From: Clostridium merdae
GTDB taxonomy: Bacteria > Bacillota > Clostridia > Oscillospirales > Acutalibacteraceae
NCBI RefSeq assembly: GCF_900176635.1
Contig: NZ_FXLN01000004.1
Coordinates: forward strand, 682,001-746,000
Length of the DNA: 64,000 nt
Reading direction: 5' to 3'
Shown one piece after another: positions 1 through 8,507 of this stretch. Both the position numbers and the translations under genes were made by a program. The notes beneath the pieces are model-generated. The model was not told where the DNA came from. It did no database searches and saw only the letters and a program-made list of their open reading frames with translations. Every line of letters starts with the position of its first letter. Position 1 is the stretch's first letter.

Positions 1-252
1 ATGAACAGAACCCTTCTATGGACCAATGCACTGACTGCCAATCTTTCCAAGTAAAGTAATTTCATTTTTATCTGCAAAGTCAGGCGTTTTCACCGCTGAG
101 CACTGCTCTGCGGTGAAAGCGTACATAAAAACCTTTGTTGCATAGGATATATTAAATTCTTGACCACAAATTTTAAATTTGTGTGTAGAATCTGCTTTTC
201 ATTACTAAACAAATGATAATTGTATTCTATAAAATAAACGGAGGTCACGTTT
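1..252. other. Upstream flank and leader of the first gene
   Basis: The first ~60 bases may be the 3' end of a gene that starts outside the window: two frames end at bases 54 and 59, and the second ends in a Cys-x2-Cys tail, but I cannot choose between them. A 9-bp hairpin (TTTCACCGC with GCGGTGAAA, about 88-118) follows, without a clear T tract. The rest is AT-rich promoter DNA for the gene at 253. Confidence 0.4.
160..183 (+). promoter_or_regulatory. Perfect inverted repeat overlapping a -35-like box
   Basis: CACAAATTT and AAATTTGTG are separated by one base at 165-183 and overlap a TTGACC hexamer at 160-165. This looks like a dimeric repressor operator in front of the gene at 253. The regulator is unknown, and the matching -10 is poor. 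Confidence 0.4.
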
Positions 253-738
253 ATGCGTATTGTAGCCTATAATAGAGCGGCTGCTGTAGAGTATGCCCGC
301 AAATGGGCTTTTCAAAGAAACCCTGCTTATTATAATTTTGAGAATCTAGGTGGAGACTGCACCAATTTTGCCTCCCAGTGCCTTTATACAGGAAGCGGAG
401 TAATGAATTACACACCTACGTTTGGGTGGTATTACAGGAGCAGCAATGATAGAAGTCCCTCATGGGCGGGTGTGGTTTATTTGCATCAGTTTCTTGTTAA
501 CAACAAGGGTCCCGGACCATTTGCAACCGAAACGATTGCCTCAGAAATGATGCCTGGAGACATTATTCAATTTGGCGACCAAACAGGCAGGTTTTATCAC
601 TCCCCTGTTGTGGTGGCAGTTGAGCCAGATGAAATATATGTTACAGCACATACATTTGACGCTTTCATGAGACCCTTGAGCTCTTATATGTATGACCAAA
701 TACGTTATTTGCATATAGATGGAGTTCGAAAATACTGA
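253..738 (+). CDS. Amidase_6-type putative cysteine amidase
   Basis: A 161-residue protein that is essentially one Amidase_6 (NlpC/P60-like fold) domain. It begins with the family pattern Y-x-R-x-x-A-V-x-Y-A-x-x-W and carries GGDCTNFASQC at about 33-43, where Cys36 is the expected nucleophile. The C-terminal half has HSPVVV and a T-A-H-T segment that supply candidate His residues. In clostridia such domains are usually joined to a secretion signal; this one has none, so it may act inside the cell or spore. The start is an ATG behind GGAGG. Substrate unknown; probably a peptide or cell-wall amide. Confidence 0.85.
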   Translation: MRIVAYNRAAAVEYARKWAFQRNPAYYNFENLGGDCTNFASQCLYTGSGVMNYTPTFGWYYRSSNDRSPSWAGVVYLHQFLVNNKGPGPFATETIASEMMPGDIIQFGDQTGRFYHSPVVVAVEPDEIYVTAHTFDAFMRPLSSYMYDQIRYLHIDGVRKY

Positions 739-821
739 AATAAGTATATTTTTCTAAATTTTCCTCTCGTTTCCTGAAATTTCTATGAAATTCAGTGCAA
801 AATATATGAGAGGTGAATCAT

Positions 822-998
822 ATGGAGAAAAAATATCCTGATTTATACGCTCTAATGAAAGACGACCCTAAAGCGAAAGAATACTTTGAATCTCTACCGG
901 AGCATATTCGCTCGGCGATTAGCCAGCGTCCCAGCGGTGTAAATTCGTTCGAAAGCCTGTGGAGTTACGCTGACAACTTAACGCAGGGGGATCGATAA
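822..998 (+). CDS. Small acidic/charged protein of unknown function (58 aa)
   Basis: The start is set at the ATG at 822, with GAGAGGTG six bases upstream, rather than the in-frame GTG at 813, which lies inside that ribosome site. The product is MEKKYPDLYALMKDD followed by a Ser-Val-Asn-Ser-Phe-rich C-terminal half, predicted helical, with no membrane segment or signal peptide. Similar short proteins with the pattern EYFxSLPExVRxxI and a conserved N-S-F/M-x-S-L segment recur in clostridial genomes as I remember them, but I know no function. It is followed two bases later by another tiny gene. Confidence 0.65.
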   Translation: MEKKYPDLYALMKDDPKAKEYFESLPEHIRSAISQRPSGVNSFESLWSYADNLTQGDR

Positions 999-1000
999 CA

Positions 1001-1156
1001 ATGATTCTACCGCAAGACATCCCCTGGAGTCAGCCCTTTTTAGAGGAAGAAATTTGCGACGACCCCTTAAAACCGGTTTCTCAAATAGCGGAGGATACTT
1101 CATGTTCTCCGTTTCCTTTTAAAGATGATTTTTATCGCCCGGAACAAACATGGTAA
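1001..1156 (+). CDS. Tiny protein of unknown function (51 aa)
   Basis: An ATG two bases after the preceding stop, with AGGGGG about ten bases upstream, opens 51 codons ending at a TAA just before a strong terminator. The product begins MILPQDIPWSQPFLEEE, is Pro- and acid-rich, has two Cys and no hydrophobic segment. The tight spacing, good ribosome site and terminator right after the stop argue that it is real and translated with its neighbour. I do not recognise a family. Confidence 0.55.
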   Translation: MILPQDIPWSQPFLEEEICDDPLKPVSQIAEDTSCSPFPFKDDFYRPEQTW

Positions 1157-1194
1157 AAAAAGCACTGTACCAAATTAGGTACAGTGCTTTTTTT
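1157..1194. terminator. Bidirectional intrinsic terminator
   Basis: An 11-bp stem (AGCACTGTACC with GGTACAGTGCT, loop AAATTA) is flanked by A and T runs on both sides. It serves the two small genes on the plus strand and guaB arriving on the minus strand. Confidence 0.9.
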
Positions 1195-1211
1195 ATCGAT
1201 AATTAAAGCCA

Positions 1212-2720
1212 TTATTTGACTACGCTATTACCAGCATCCTTGAGAACAACGTCGTGCGCACCGCCCTCAACAATAGAGGTTGAGGATACCAGTGTGATTT
1301 TCGCCTTCTTCTGAAGCTCAGAAATAGTAAGCGAACCGCAGTTACACATGGTAGAACGAATCTTATTCAAAGTCAGATTCACGTTATCTTTCAGTGCACC
1401 AGCATAAGGAACATACGAATCAACGCCCTCTTCAAAAGAAAGCTTACTTGCGCCGCCCAAATCATAACGCTGCCAGTTTCTAGCACGATTGGAGCCTTCA
1501 CCCCAATACTCTTTCATATAGCTACCGCCGATTGCAACTTTACCTGTGGGGCTCTCATCAAAACGTGCAAAATAACGACCCATCATTAAGAAATCGGCAC
1601 CCATAGCAAGAGCAAGGGTCATATGGTAGTCATAAACCAAACCGCCATCAGAGCAAATCGGCACATAAACGCCAGTTCTCTCAAAATACTCATCGCGAGC
1701 CTTCGCTACATCAATAAGAGCAGTTGCTTGGCCACGGCCAATACCCTTTTGCTCACGGGTAATGCAAATAGAACCACCGCCAATACCAACCTTTACAAAG
1801 TCGGCTCCGCTTTCCACCAAATACATAAAGCCTTCTCTATCAACTACGTTACCGGCACCAACCTTTACAGTTTCACCATAGTTTTCACGAATCCAGCCGA
1901 TGGTCTTTTTCTGCCACTCAGAAAAGCCTTCGGAAGAGTCGATGCAGAGAACATCGGCACCTGCTTCAACCAAAGCAGGAACACGCTCTGCGAAATCGCG
2001 GGTATTAATACCGGCGCCCACCACATAGCGCTTGTGAGAATCCAACAGCTCAAGCTTATTCTCTTTATGAGAAGCGTAGTCTTTACGGAATACCAAATAA
2101 ACCAACTGCTGGTTTTCATCTACAATCGGGAGAGCATTGAGCTTATGATCCCAAATAATGTTGTTTGTTTCTTTAAGAGTAACACCCTTTTCTGCATAAA
2201 CAAGCTTTGAGAATGGAGTCATAAATTCCGAAACCTTCGTGTCTGTCTCCATACGGCTAATACGATAGTCGCGGCTTGTTACAATACCTAGCAGCTTGCC
2301 AGTTGCAGTGCCATCTTCCGTTACCGCAACGGTAGAGTGGCCGGTTCTCTCTTTCAAGTCTAAAATATCCTGCAAGGTTTGGTCCGGCTTTATGTTGGAG
2401 TCACTTACCACAAATCCGGCTTTATAGTTTTTTACTCTTTGAATCATAGCGGCTTCTTCTTCAATGGACTGAGAGCCATAAATAAAAGAAATACCGCCCT
2501 CTTTCGCCAGGGCGATTGCCATTTTATCATCGGAAACAGACTGCATAATTGCCGAAACCATCGGAATGTTCATCGAAAGTGCAGGCTCTTCATCTTTGTT
2601 AAATTTGACTACCGGTGTTTTCAGGCTGACGTTCGCCGGAACACAATCGGCGGAGGAATACCCCGGAATCAGCAAATATTCGTTAAACGTGCGGGAAGGC
2701 TCCTCAAAATAATAAGCCAT
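1212..2720 (-). CDS. guaB: IMP dehydrogenase
   Basis: Oxidises IMP to XMP with NAD, the committed step of GMP synthesis, in the cytoplasm. The 502-residue TIM barrel is interrupted by a CBS pair at about 95-215 (GKLLGIVTSRDYR, LNALPIVDE). The catalytic loop is GIGGGSICITRE with Cys319; most bacterial enzymes read GxGPGSICTTR, so this is a variant loop. The phosphate-binding segment SDGG and the flap region (NWQRYDLGG) are present. ATG start with AAGGAG upstream and its own promoter. Monocistronic; no guanine riboswitch is visible in the short leader. Confidence 0.93.
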   Translation of the reverse strand: MAYYFEEPSRTFNEYLLIPGYSSADCVPANVSLKTPVVKFNKDEEPALSMNIPMVSAIMQSVSDDKMAIALAKEGGISFIYGSQSIEEEAAMIQRVKNYKAGFVVSDSNIKPDQTLQDILDLKERTGHSTVAVTEDGTATGKLLGIVTSRDYRISRMETDTKVSEFMTPFSKLVYAEKGVTLKETNNIIWDHKLNALPIVDENQQLVYLVFRKDYASHKENKLELLDSHKRYVVGAGINTRDFAERVPALVEAGADVLCIDSSEGFSEWQKKTIGWIRENYGETVKVGAGNVVDREGFMYLVESGADFVKVGIGGGSICITREQKGIGRGQATALIDVAKARDEYFERTGVYVPICSDGGLVYDYHMTLALAMGADFLMMGRYFARFDESPTGKVAIGGSYMKEYWGEGSNRARNWQRYDLGGASKLSFEEGVDSYVPYAGALKDNVNLTLNKIRSTMCNCGSLTISELQKKAKITLVSSTSIVEGGAHDVVLKDAGNSVVK

Positions 2721-2781
2721 GGATAAATCGACTCCTTTTTCATTAAGACTTCTATTTGTTCATTTTATATAATTAGATAAT

Positions 2782-2810
2782 ATTATAGTCACATTTCACA
2801 CCGATGTAAA
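2782..2810 (-). promoter_or_regulatory. Sigma-A promoter of guaB
   Basis: On the minus strand TTTACA, a 17-base spacer and TATAAT lie about 60 bases upstream of the guaB ATG. Confidence 0.8.
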
Positions 2811-2863
2811 CAGGCTTGTCCTACAAATTCCCTAGCATCCTCGCAAAAAACATGGTTATTATG

Positions 2864-3445
2864 TCAATGGGCAGAAGAAGTTCCCTTTTCTCGCAAATAA
2901 GTCGATTCCAAATCTGCCAAATGCAGCTTTACAGCGATGGGGTATTTTTGATAAGCGTGGCTAATTGCAAAGTTACCGGAACGCGCCGTATCATCAAACC
3001 CACCCATATGCCAGCGAATTGCAACCGCCTCAGAGGGCTTTAACCGCAAAAACCGTTCAATTAAAAAGACCGATTTTTCACCATGACCATAGGGGAAGCT
3101 GTCTTCCACCATATAAAACGGCTTCTTTTCCCATGCGCCGGTTTCTTCGTTCTTTACATTTTTGGTTGAGGTTTTATAATACTGTGCTTTGCAAACGTCA
3201 TGCAGAAGCCCACAGATGGCAAAGCTTTCTTCACTGTCTTTCCCCTCTTCAAAATGTTTTTCACGCATTAAGCGGTAAACATTCACACTATGCTGTACCA
3301 GGCCGCTTAAGCATGCGCAATGAAACTTCGTGCTTGCGGGTGCAGTAAAAAAATCGGTGGTTGAAAGCCAGTCGAGCAGTTCTCTGCTGCCAGTGCGATT
3401 AATATGTGTCGTAAAAATTTGTTCAAATTCTTCTTTTGCGTTCAT
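2864..3445 (-). CDS. HD-domain phosphohydrolase
   Basis: A 193-residue protein with a complete HD metal site in order: His52 (LVQHSVNVY), His82-Asp83 (GLLHDVCK), His121 (YGHGEKS), His146 (RWHMGG) and Asp178 (HLADLE). Such stand-alone HD proteins hydrolyse phosphate esters or nucleotides; the substrate cannot be read from the sequence. It is cytosolic, lies upstream of guaB on the same strand, but guaB has its own promoter. The ATG has only a modest ribosome site (AAAGGAG-like GGAGCT) a few bases upstream. Confidence 0.85.
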   Translation of the reverse strand: MNAKEEFEQIFTTHINRTGSRELLDWLSTTDFFTAPASTKFHCACLSGLVQHSVNVYRLMREKHFEEGKDSEESFAICGLLHDVCKAQYYKTSTKNVKNEETGAWEKKPFYMVEDSFPYGHGEKSVFLIERFLRLKPSEAVAIRWHMGGFDDTARSGNFAISHAYQKYPIAVKLHLADLESTYLREKGTSSAH

Positions 3446-3623
3446 ATCTTTAGCTCCTTTATCTTGCTCTCTATCCTTTTCACTTTTGGAATTTTTGTTT
3501 CATACTTCTTCCATACGTTGAATTTGATAATTCAACTTTTCTTTATGTAATAAAGTTTCTTTTGCCTGTTAGAACATTATAACATAAAGCATATTCACTA
3601 GCAATTTCGCTTTTAAACCGGCC

Positions 3624-3659
3624 CACAAAAATCCCCCTCTGCGGTTCTGCAGAGGGGGG
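3624..3659 (-). terminator. Terminator after the DUF4163/DUF3298 gene
   Basis: A GC-rich 10-bp stem (CCCCCTCTGC with GCAGAGGGGG, six-base loop) is followed on the minus strand by ATTTTTG. It lies just past the stop codon at 3669. Confidence 0.85.
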
Positions 3660-3668
3660 CTAAATGCT

Positions 3669-4358
3669 TTATTCTTTACAAACGGGTGGGCATTCCAGTT
3701 GGTCAAATGAAATGGGAAAGCTAACAATTCCAGATACATAGGGAGCGATTTCATACAACTGAAAATAATATGTAACGCTATTTTCAGTCACATAGAATCG
3801 ATTAGGATTAAAATAGCGGGTAATCAGCTTCTGGTAATTTTCAAAATAAATGCCGGGGGAATTTCTCATATTCTCATCTGCCTGAAATAAGATTTCTTGC
3901 AGGATTGCTTTTCGATACATCGTTTTCGGAAGAAAAAAATCACAAGCCTGCACGGCCCTGCATGCGTTGAGCGACCATGTGTCGGACCGACGAACGGTAT
4001 TGCCGTGCGCGCCACCGGTAAACTCGTAAACATCTCGGTATAAGCTGACATAGCAGGAGTTGCAGGTAGTGACCTGGTACTTCATAACTGCATCATACGG
4101 GTTAAACGGATAATCCTTTTGATTATTTGAATTATGCAGTGCACAAGATGCTTGACGGTACAATATGGTAGCGGCATCATGAAAGAAGCATTCCACTTGC
4201 CCCCATATGCTGCGGTTTATGACGCTCTCCATTCTTCCACAATTGGGAAGCTCAAATTTCGGGTATTCAATTTTTACGGTTAATACTTCCGTTCCACCAC
4301 TGCTGAAACTCTTTTCCAAGCAGCACATGGTATAGCAGCACGTTTCTGACACGCCCAT
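3669..4358 (-). CDS. DUF4163/DUF3298 domain protein
   Basis: The start is placed at the ATG at 4358, seven bases after GGGAGG; earlier in-frame starts would overlap that site. The 229-residue product has a DUF4163-like N-terminal half with the signature YEFTGGAHGNT (about 113-123) and a DUF3298-like C-terminal half ending in YFQLYEIAPYVSGI. Bacillus RsiV, an anti-sigma factor that binds lysozyme, carries this pair of domains outside the membrane; here no membrane segment or signal peptide is present. It has an unusual number of Cys. Function unknown. Confidence 0.8.
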   Translation of the reverse strand: MGVSETCCYTMCCLEKSFSSGGTEVLTVKIEYPKFELPNCGRMESVINRSIWGQVECFFHDAATILYRQASCALHNSNNQKDYPFNPYDAVMKYQVTTCNSCYVSLYRDVYEFTGGAHGNTVRRSDTWSLNACRAVQACDFFLPKTMYRKAILQEILFQADENMRNSPGIYFENYQKLITRYFNPNRFYVTENSVTYYFQLYEIAPYVSGIVSFPISFDQLECPPVCKE

Positions 4359-4435
4359 TTTCATCCCTCCCACTCTTTAATGATATGCCGCCTTTTTCAC
4401 TTTAGAACAAGATTAAAACAGAGCTATATTACAAA

Positions 4436-4468
4436 AAGAAAAACCTCTGTAAGTTACAGAGGTTTTTC
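4436..4468. terminator. Bidirectional terminator
   Basis: A stem of AAAAACCTCTGTA and TACAGAGGTTTTT with a three-base loop directly follows the stop of the O-antigen-ligase-like gene on the minus strand. Confidence 0.9.
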
Positions 4469-4477
4469 ATAAATAAA

Positions 4478-5797
4478 TTAGTTATTCTTATACACCGGTG
4501 CATTTTCTTGCTTGGAATGCTCCATAAACTCGGTTGCTGCAGCCAAACGCTGGCGAACACGAAGTATTCCGCTTGCGCTTACCGCATTAATTCCGGTAGA
4601 AGAGAAAATCAAAAGGAAGAGCATCGCTGTCTGTCCCCAAAAAATAGTTACATCGGTAAAGCCATGAACCATAATCGCACAGGAACATGCAGCCAATAGT
4701 ATATTCATGTTTCCGCATATTCTGCTGCGAAAACGAATTAATACGATTTTAGCTTGGCTGTACAAATATCCGGTCATCACCACTGCACCGACTAGACCAA
4801 AATTCAATAATGTATCCAGATACAAGTTGTGCGCGTGATATGTTTTATACCCAAAATATTCTTCACAGGCCAAACGGTAAGCTGCCGCACCCTGGCCAAA
4901 AAACGGATGATGCGTAATACCCTTAATCGATGTTGTCCAAATATTTACACGCTGGTCAAAGGTCTGGTCTATCACCTCAACACGAGGGAATAATTCCGGC
5001 AAGATAAGGCCTGCCGCAACCAAAACCAGCCCGCCTAGGCCGATCATCATAGCTACTTTACGTTTCCCCTTCAGGAATAAGAATACCAGTACAGCAAGCC
5101 CAAGAGAAAAAATCGCAGACATACTGGCGGAAAGATAAAGCCCCAAAAGGTTACTTGCAATCACAATAAAATAAAAACGGCGATTCTGTGCGTTGGTTAT
5201 CATGCGATACAAAGCAATTAAAACAACAAACTCTATTATCGTTGCATAGTAATTCGCATTTGTAAAAGTGGATATTGGGCGGAACGTAGGGTCTGTGGCG
5301 TAAGTGGTTATTTTTTGAAAAACCGCTACTACTGCACAAGCCACACTGCTCAAACAGGCCGTATCCATTGCTTGGTCAAAAAGCTGCTTTGTCATAAAGC
5401 TTCGAATATAAAACCCACATACTAAAAGAGCTGCGGCAAAAAGTGAATAAGCAGTTCCAATATGGTTATTGTATACTTGCCCGACAAAGCCGGTAAACAG
5501 AAAGAATAAAACAATTCCTACCGAATACAAATCGCCAAAAGCCTCTGCTCGTCTCTCGTAATTGATTACCGTCATAAATGCAATAATAGAAACGGCTGCC
5601 ATACTAACATAAAATGGTAAAAATATAGAAATGGTCAAAAAAAGCACCAGCATACCGTTTAAATCTTTGCCCGATCTTAAAGAAATAAAATCGAAAGCGT
5701 CTTGCTTAAAAATGGTATCAATCTCCTTTCCTTCTGCAGCAGATTTATGCACTGCACAGAATTGTGAAATTACAACGCATTTTCTGTTCACCTTCAC
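4478..5797 (-). CDS. O-antigen ligase / polymerase (Wzy_C) family membrane protein
   Basis: A 439-residue protein with about ten membrane segments from residue 49 on. It has the Wzy_C hallmark GQGAAAYR and HAHNLYLDTLLNFGLVG in the large external loop near 300-340, where the His residues act in transfer of polyprenyl-linked glycans. It probably polymerises or transfers a surface polysaccharide or teichoic-acid-like polymer; no sugar cluster is adjacent. The start is uncertain: the GTG at 5797 lies only ~10 bases past a TATAAT, while the best ribosome site (AAAGGAG, 5723-5729) is followed by no ATG/GTG/TTG, only an in-frame ATT at 5713. Confidence 0.85.
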   Translation of the reverse strand: MKVNRKCVVISQFCAVHKSAAEGKEIDTIFKQDAFDFISLRSGKDLNGMLVLFLTISIFLPFYVSMAAVSIIAFMTVINYERRAEAFGDLYSVGIVLFFLFTGFVGQVYNNHIGTAYSLFAAALLVCGFYIRSFMTKQLFDQAMDTACLSSVACAVVAVFQKITTYATDPTFRPISTFTNANYYATIIEFVVLIALYRMITNAQNRRFYFIVIASNLLGLYLSASMSAIFSLGLAVLVFLFLKGKRKVAMMIGLGGLVLVAAGLILPELFPRVEVIDQTFDQRVNIWTTSIKGITHHPFFGQGAAAYRLACEEYFGYKTYHAHNLYLDTLLNFGLVGAVVMTGYLYSQAKIVLIRFRSRICGNMNILLAACSCAIMVHGFTDVTIFWGQTAMLFLLIFSSTGINAVSASGILRVRQRLAAATEFMEHSKQENAPVYKNN

Positions 5798-5988
5798 TAG
5801 TCATCCATTATACCACAAATAGATTTTGCAACAAGACGCATAATTGTTAAATGAAATACTGCCTCGCCATTGTTTTTTGGGTAACTATACGAAAATTATG
5901 ACTTCAATTTTAATTTTTATCATAATCACCCATTCCTTTTTTCTCTTTAGGGTATACTGTTTAAAAAACATAAGGTAGATGAAGTGCA

Positions 5989-8376
5989 ATGACTGAACCG
6001 TCACAATCTTATTTTGAACGCTTTCATCCCGACTATTCAACCGGATTGACGCAGGAACAAATTGACCAACGGCGTCAGCAAGGTCTTTGTAATGGTGAAT
6101 CGGACATAAAAACAAAGTCGGTTAAAGAGATCGTATTACAAAATATAATTACACCATTTAATATATTAAATGCAATTCTTGCGTCTTTGATTTTACTGGT
6201 TGGCTCCTATAAAAATTTACTATTTATGGGAGTCATTCTCAGCAATTTAGTGATTGGCATTTTTCAAGAGATTCGAGCGAAACGGACTATTGACCGTTTG
6301 GCGTTAATTGCAGAACCCAAAGCTAAGGTGATACGAAACGGTGAGAAGCAAACCATTGAAATTCACGATGTTGTTCTCGACGATATTTTATATTTGGAAG
6401 CCGGAAATCAAATTTGCACCGATTGCATTGTATGCGACGGTGAGTGTGAAGTAAACGAGTCCCTTTTAACGGGAGAGTCGGACCCAATTTGCAAAAAACA
6501 AGGTGACACCTTGCTGTCCGGTAGCTTTGTTGTAAGCGGTGCATGCCATGCACAAGTAGAGCATGTTGGAAAAGACAATTATGCCGAAAAAATTTCGCAA
6601 GACGCGAAATACTTGAAAAAGCCCAATTCAGAAATTATGACCTGGATTAATCGTATCATTAAAGTAATTGGTGTTGCGATTGTTCCCATTGGCCTAATTT
6701 TATTTTATAAACAGCATTTTGTTATGCAGGCGTCTTTTACCAGATCTATTGTTAGTACAGTTGCCGCTCTGGTTGGAATGATACCAGAGGGCTTGGTGCT
6801 ATTAACCAGTGTTGTTTTAGCAGTTAGTGTTATTCGGCTCGCTTCCCATAAAACACTGGTTCAAGAGCTTTATTGCATTGAAACTTTAGCACGTGTGGAT
6901 GTGCTATGTCTAGATAAAACTGGTACTATTACGGAAGGAACGCTCCAGCTCGACGACCTTATTCTTCTTGGAGCTACAAATCAAGAAGAGGCCGAACGAG
7001 CACTCAGTGCATTGGCGAGCACTCTTCCAGATACCAACCCCACAATGGATGCGGTACGGAAAAGCTTTTGCGGTTCTACTGACTGGAAATGCGAAGAAAT
7101 GATACCATTTTCGTCAGCGAACAAATGGAGCGGAGCTTTTTTTGAAAAGGAAGGCTGTTACGTTTTGGGAGCACCGGAAATTATGTTGACGGACAAGTCC
7201 TCTGAAATTCGCCAAAAGGCAGATACTTTCGCCGAAAGTGGTCAACGAGTGCTTGTTCTTATGAAATCCACCGGTCGTTTTCGGGAAAAAGGACTGCCAA
7301 GCGACCTACAACCTGTTGCACTGCTTTTGTTTAGCGATAAAATAAGAGCAGAAGCCCCGCAAACACTTCTCTATTTTGCAGAACAGGGTGTTGACCTGAA
7401 AGTAATCTCTGGCGATAACCCCATTACCGTATCGAACATTGCAAAGAAAGCGGGCATGCAAAACGCAGACAACTACGTGGATGCAACCACTTTGCAAACG
7501 GACGAGGCACTTGCCGAAGCCGCAGAGCGTTACTCTGTTTTTGGGCGTGTTACTCCCCAGCAAAAGCTGGAGCTGGTAAAAATACTCAAGAAGAAGAACC
7601 ACACCGTAGCGATGACGGGAGATGGCGTTAACGATGTGCTCGCCCTAAAAGAAGCCGATTGCAGTATTGCAATGGCATCTGGAAGTGATGCAGCCAGAAC
7701 GGTTTCGCAGCTAGTATTGCTTGATTCAAACTTTGCCTCTTTGCCCAAGGTAGTGCATGAGGGCCGGCGCTCCATTAACAATTTACAGCGTTCTGCCTGC
7801 CTCTTTTTGGTGAAAGCATTTTTCTCAGCAATTATAGCTGTCTTCTTTATTTTCGCTCCGTACGACTACCCTTTACAGCCGATACAGTTTTCATTAATTA
7901 ATTTATTTGCCATTGGGGTACCCTCGTTTATCCTTGCTATGGAGCCCAATAAAGACCGAATTCGCGGCAAATTCATCGTGAATATTCTTACTAAGTCTCT
8001 TCCCGGCATGTTAGCAATGGCACTAACCATTATCATTCTAATGCCAGTAAGCAGTCATTTTGGTCTTTCTGGCGATGAAATTTCTACCGTAAGCGTCATT
8101 TTAATCGGTTTTACAGGCTTATTAAACCTTTTAAGCATTTGCTTGCCTTTTAACACTTTAAGGAAAGTGCTGTTTTATACAATGTCTGGAGGATTTTTTG
8201 CCGCAATGCTGTTGTACCATGAATTCTTCTCTCTTGTTAGTCTCTCCCCATCTATGCTCCTCGTAACTGCTGTTATGATGATATTTTCTGCTTGTGTAAT
8301 AACAATTGTATATCATACCGTGAAAAGAATTTATCATGTACAGCAACTCTCTAACATCCATCTTAGAGCAAAATAA
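5989..8376 (+). CDS. Cation-translocating P-type ATPase (CtpE-like)
   Basis: Uses ATP to move a cation across the membrane. The 795-residue chain has the full set of P-type signatures: TGES (161-164) in the actuator, PEGL in the fourth membrane segment, phosphorylated Asp309 in DKTGT, and the hinge TGDGVND (543-549). The membrane part has the short cytoplasmic N-terminus and ten segments of the type II-like group; no CPx heavy-metal motif or metal-binding N-domain is present. This points to Ca or Mg rather than Cu/Zn, in the manner of mycobacterial CtpE. ATG start behind AAGGTAGATG. Transcribed alone. Confidence 0.9.
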   Translation: MTEPSQSYFERFHPDYSTGLTQEQIDQRRQQGLCNGESDIKTKSVKEIVLQNIITPFNILNAILASLILLVGSYKNLLFMGVILSNLVIGIFQEIRAKRTIDRLALIAEPKAKVIRNGEKQTIEIHDVVLDDILYLEAGNQICTDCIVCDGECEVNESLLTGESDPICKKQGDTLLSGSFVVSGACHAQVEHVGKDNYAEKISQDAKYLKKPNSEIMTWINRIIKVIGVAIVPIGLILFYKQHFVMQASFTRSIVSTVAALVGMIPEGLVLLTSVVLAVSVIRLASHKTLVQELYCIETLARVDVLCLDKTGTITEGTLQLDDLILLGATNQEEAERALSALASTLPDTNPTMDAVRKSFCGSTDWKCEEMIPFSSANKWSGAFFEKEGCYVLGAPEIMLTDKSSEIRQKADTFAESGQRVLVLMKSTGRFREKGLPSDLQPVALLLFSDKIRAEAPQTLLYFAEQGVDLKVISGDNPITVSNIAKKAGMQNADNYVDATTLQTDEALAEAAERYSVFGRVTPQQKLELVKILKKKNHTVAMTGDGVNDVLALKEADCSIAMASGSDAARTVSQLVLLDSNFASLPKVVHEGRRSINNLQRSACLFLVKAFFSAIIAVFFIFAPYDYPLQPIQFSLINLFAIGVPSFILAMEPNKDRIRGKFIVNILTKSLPGMLAMALTIIILMPVSSHFGLSGDEISTVSVILIGFTGLLNLLSICLPFNTLRKVLFYTMSGGFFAAMLLYHEFFSLVSLSPSMLLVTAVMMIFSACVITIVYHTVKRIYHVQQLSNIHLRAK

Positions 8377-8507
8377 GATTACTTATAATTATTGTCGGAA
8401 TTTGAAATAAAATGCAGTATAATGATTTTATGGAAATAAACGGGAATTCTCTTATACTATAATTATAACCTCCAATAAAAAATATTATATTGAAGGAGTG
8501 TTCCCGG

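Noticed and set aside
1623..2210. Long plus-strand frame opposite guaB
   Set aside because: Shadow of a certain coding gene; no ribosome site and no recognisable domain.
3569..3754. Small minus-strand frame overlapping the terminator after the DUF3298 gene
   Set aside because: It runs across a strong terminator and the end of a real gene in another frame.
8393..8423. Promoter TTGTCG-19-TATAAT before the gene at 8508
   Set aside because: Spacing and -35 are poor and the region has several TATAAT-like words, so I could not choose one.
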